Shown: one piece after another, positions 23,931 through 25,280 of the stretch
Layout of the letters: the number at the start of each line of letters is the position of its first letter
Numbering within the stretch: position 1 is the stretch's first letter
Origin: Actinomycetota bacterium
Lineage (GTDB): Bacteria; Actinomycetota; Geothermincolia; Fen-727; Anoxymicrobiaceae
Length of the DNA stretch: 25,280 nt
Assembly (NCBI GenBank): GCA_016649525.1
Contig: JAENXM010000003.1
Location: 1 to 25,280, forward strand
Direction of reading: 5' to 3'
The notes under the pieces: generated by a model
Told to the model about the DNA's origin: nothing
Seen by the model: only the letters and a program-made list of their open reading frames with translations
Database searches by the model: none
Position numbers and translations under genes: made by a program

Positions 23931-24426
23931 GCTGGAACAGGAGTTCAGTCCCAGGGAAAGAGAAGCCCTGAACAGGGCATTGAGGTTCCTGGACTATAGA
24001 CCACGTTCAAGCGGCGAGATCCGCGACAGGATGCGGAAGTGGGGATACGGTAAACGGGTGACCGGAAAGGTCATCGGTTATCTTGAGGACTGTGGCCTGG
24101 TGAACGACCGGGAATTCGGCCGAATATTCATGGAGGAGCTGGTCGAGAAGCAGTATGGATTCTACCGTGTCCGCGAGAAGCTTTTCGACAAACGCCTGGC
24201 CAGGGACGTCATTGAAGAAGTAATGGTTGATTATCCCGCCGAGCGGGAGTTCGAAAGGGCCTACGAGCTCGGGACGGCCAGAGCCGAACGGCTTTCGGGA
24301 CAGGGCGAGCAAGTCGTACAGAGGAAGCTGATGGGATTCCTCGAGCGGCGGGGTTTTCCAGGCGGCGTGGCAAGGGAAGTGGTCAGGTCGTTGGGTCGTG
24401 TTGACACCGAATTGGGGCGGGAATAA
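23902..24426 (+). CDS. recX: Regulatory protein RecX
   Basis: Binds RecA filaments and limits their activity. The 174 residues have three-helix repeats of the RecX type: ALRFLDYRPRSSGEIRDRM, VIGYLEDCGLVNDREFGRIF and YGFYRVREKLFDKRLARDVI, followed by a more divergent C-terminal repeat ending near FLERRGFPGGVAREVV. GTG 23902 lies inside recA; GTG 23914 is a second in-frame option. The overlap indicates translational coupling, so RecX is made in proportion to RecA. It is followed by a 185-base gap before ribonuclease Y. Confidence 0.92.
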   Translation: MNQRVPAGSRLEQEFSPREREALNRALRFLDYRPRSSGEIRDRMRKWGYGKRVTGKVIGYLEDCGLVNDREFGRIFMEELVEKQYGFYRVREKLFDKRLARDVIEEVMVDYPAEREFERAYELGTARAERLSGQGEQVVQRKLMGFLERRGFPGGVAREVVRSLGRVDTELGRE

Positions 24427-24433
24427 AATCGTA

Positions 24434-24462
24434 TTGGTAAATACAAGGCACGGAAATATCTA
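24434..24462 (+). promoter_or_regulatory. Weak candidate promoter of the ribonuclease Y leader
   Basis: TTGGTA (24434-24439), 17 bases, TATCTA (24457-24462), in the AT-rich stretch right after recX. If used, it would start an RNA near 24469 that contains both hairpins of the leader. Pattern only. Confidence 0.3.
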
Positions 24463-24521
24463 TTCATTGATATATAAGGTATTTGCATCTAGGAGTAAAC
24501 GGAGTAAGACCTTAATCAGGA

Positions 24522-24542
24522 GCGGCGCTTAATAAGTGCTGC
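24522..24542 (+). promoter_or_regulatory. Hairpin in the ribonuclease Y leader (possible anti-terminator partner)
   Basis: GCGGCGCTT, loop AAT, AAGTGCTGC: nine pairs including two G-U. Its 5' arm, CGGCGCTT at 24523-24530, can pair instead with AAGTGCCG at 24569-24576, which is the 5' side of the following terminator. This is the geometry of an attenuator. Two copies of the nine-base GATATTGAA (24553-24561 and 24562-24570) lie between the hairpins. Confidence 0.5.
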
Positions 24543-24570
24543 GACAGTCAATGATATTGAAGATATTGAA

Positions 24571-24596
24571 GTGCCGAGCGATGCTCGGCGCTTTTT
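24571..24596 (+). terminator. Intrinsic terminator just before ribonuclease Y
   Basis: GTGCCGAGC, loop GAT, GCTCGGCGC, then TTTTT. The nine-pair stem (one G-U) can extend by two A-T pairs. It ends 15 bases before the ribonuclease Y frame begins, so it either ends the recA-recX message, with rny then lacking an obvious promoter, or acts as an attenuator for rny. Confidence 0.85.
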
Positions 24597-24611
24597 CGTC
24601 GAAAGGGGGTA

Positions 24612-25280
24612 ATTGAGATTATCTACGCAATAATCGGAATCGCGGCTCTAATAATCGGCGTTCTGGGCGGTTTCCTTGTAAGGAAATATGTATCTGAGGC
24701 AAGAGTGGCGACGGCGGAGAGCACAGCGAAGAAGATCATGGCTGACGCGCAGAGAGAGGTAGAAAATATAAAGCGTGAAGCCGAGGTCGAGGCCAAAGAC
24801 AAGGTACTAGCTGCAAGGTCGGATGCCGAGCGAGAGCTCAAGAGCCGCAGAAGTGACCTGCAAAGGCTTGAGCGAAGGCTGACGCAGCGAGAGGAAGGCC
24901 TTGAAGCAAAGGAAGCGGAGGCGGAGAAGAAGGATAAGCGGCTGGCTTCCTGGGAGGAGCGTCTGAAGTCTCAAGAATCAAAACTCGCAAAAGCTGCCTC
25001 TGAGCAGAAGCGACTTCTCGAGAAAGTAGCCCGCATGACTGCTGATGAAGCAAAGGACTACCTTACCCGGTCTCTGGAGGAGGAGGTCAAGATCGAGAGC
25101 GCGATGTTTATCAAGGAAGAGGAGGCAAAAGCGCGCGAAGAGGCCGAGAAGCGGGCAAGGAAGATAATATCACTGGCCATTCAGAGATGTGCATCTGATC
25201 ACGTGGCCGAGACGACCGTATCTGTTGTCCCGCTTCCCTCTGATGAGATGAAAGGAAGGATAATCGGCAGGGAGGGCCGG
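24612..25280 (+). CDS. rny: Ribonuclease Y, N-terminal part (3' end outside window), no standard start codon
   Basis: Membrane-anchored endoribonuclease that starts mRNA decay in many Gram-positives. The visible 223 codons read (M)EIIYAIIGIAALIIGVLGG then FLVRKYVSEAR (one membrane helix at about 2-24), a long charged coiled coil (about 30-150), and the start of the KH domain, MKGRIIGREGR, at the window edge. This matches RNase Y throughout. The codon where Met belongs is ATT (24612-24614). Upstream the frame has no ATG, GTG or TTG after the terminator; TTG 24613 is in another frame and reaches a stop within seven codons. The first standard in-frame start would remove the membrane anchor. ATT 24618 is the other option, eight bases after GGGGG. 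Either a rare ATT start or a single-base error explains this. Confidence 0.93.
   Translation, partial: MEIIYAIIGIAALIIGVLGGFLVRKYVSEARVATAESTAKKIMADAQREVENIKREAEVEAKDKVLAARSDAERELKSRRSDLQRLERRLTQREEGLEAKEAEAEKKDKRLASWEERLKSQESKLAKAASEQKRLLEKVARMTADEAKDYLTRSLEEEVKIESAMFIKEEEAKAREEAEKRARKIISLAIQRCASDHVAETTVSVVPLPSDEMKGRIIGREGR

Noticed and set aside
24551..24616. 21-residue ORF through the rny terminator as a leader peptide gene
   Set aside because: ATG 24551 has no nearby Shine-Dalgarno (AGGAG is about 28 bases away) and the peptide is just the translated hairpin; noted only for its overlap with the ATT codon.
1..25280. CRISPR array, insertion sequence, prophage, integron, tRNA or rRNA genes, defence system
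   Set aside because: No regularly spaced repeats, transposase or integrase motifs, cloverleaf-forming segments or rRNA signatures were found; all coding space is taken by housekeeping families.

Overview
The window (25,280 bp, GC-rich at roughly 57%) is a dense block of bacterial housekeeping genes with short gaps. I support 26 protein genes: 25 on the plus strand and one (rpsT) on the minus strand. leuS is cut by the left edge and the ribonuclease Y gene by the right edge. I see no rRNA, tRNA, CRISPR array, insertion sequence, prophage or attachment site, and no gap over 300 bases. The gene set mixes orders typical of Actinobacteria (hrcA-dnaJ without grpE/dnaK, phoH-ybeY-corC, pgeF-yggS-sepF-divIVA) with features usual in Firmicutes (mtaB, a YqfF/PgpH-type HD protein, ribonuclease Y, CIRCE, comEA-comEC-holA). 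My inference is a deep-branching Actinobacteriota lineage or a relative on the Firmicutes side; the sequence alone does not settle the taxon.

Layout. 1-5.6 kb: the end of leuS, then DNA-uptake genes comEA-comEC and the clamp-loader gene holA. rpsT converges on holA and is divergent from lepA, so 5.87-5.99 kb is a two-way control region. 6-11.9 kb: lepA, a perfect CIRCE operator, hrcA, dnaJ, a broken rsmE and mtaB (protein quality control and tRNA/rRNA modification). 11.9-17.6 kb: HIT protein, yqeY, phoH, a c-di-AMP phosphodiesterase-like HD protein, ybeY and a CorC/CNNM-like transporter, mostly butted or overlapping and probably one transcript. 17.7-21.9 kb: pgeF, acylphosphatase, yggS, sepF, proC and divIVA, the tail of the usual cell-division cluster without ftsZ, ending at a clear intrinsic terminator. 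22.0-25.3 kb: a DUF167 protein, thpR, recA, overlapping recX, then a 185-base AT-rich leader with an intrinsic terminator just before ribonuclease Y.

No obviously novel multi-gene system is present. The points most worth a second look are: an attenuator-like set of alternative hairpins before ribonuclease Y; lepA and ribonuclease Y reading frames with no ATG, GTG or TTG start; an internal deletion in rsmE; and a perfect 16-base palindrome between a consensus Shine-Dalgarno and the pgeF start that would bring the two to ideal spacing if folded.
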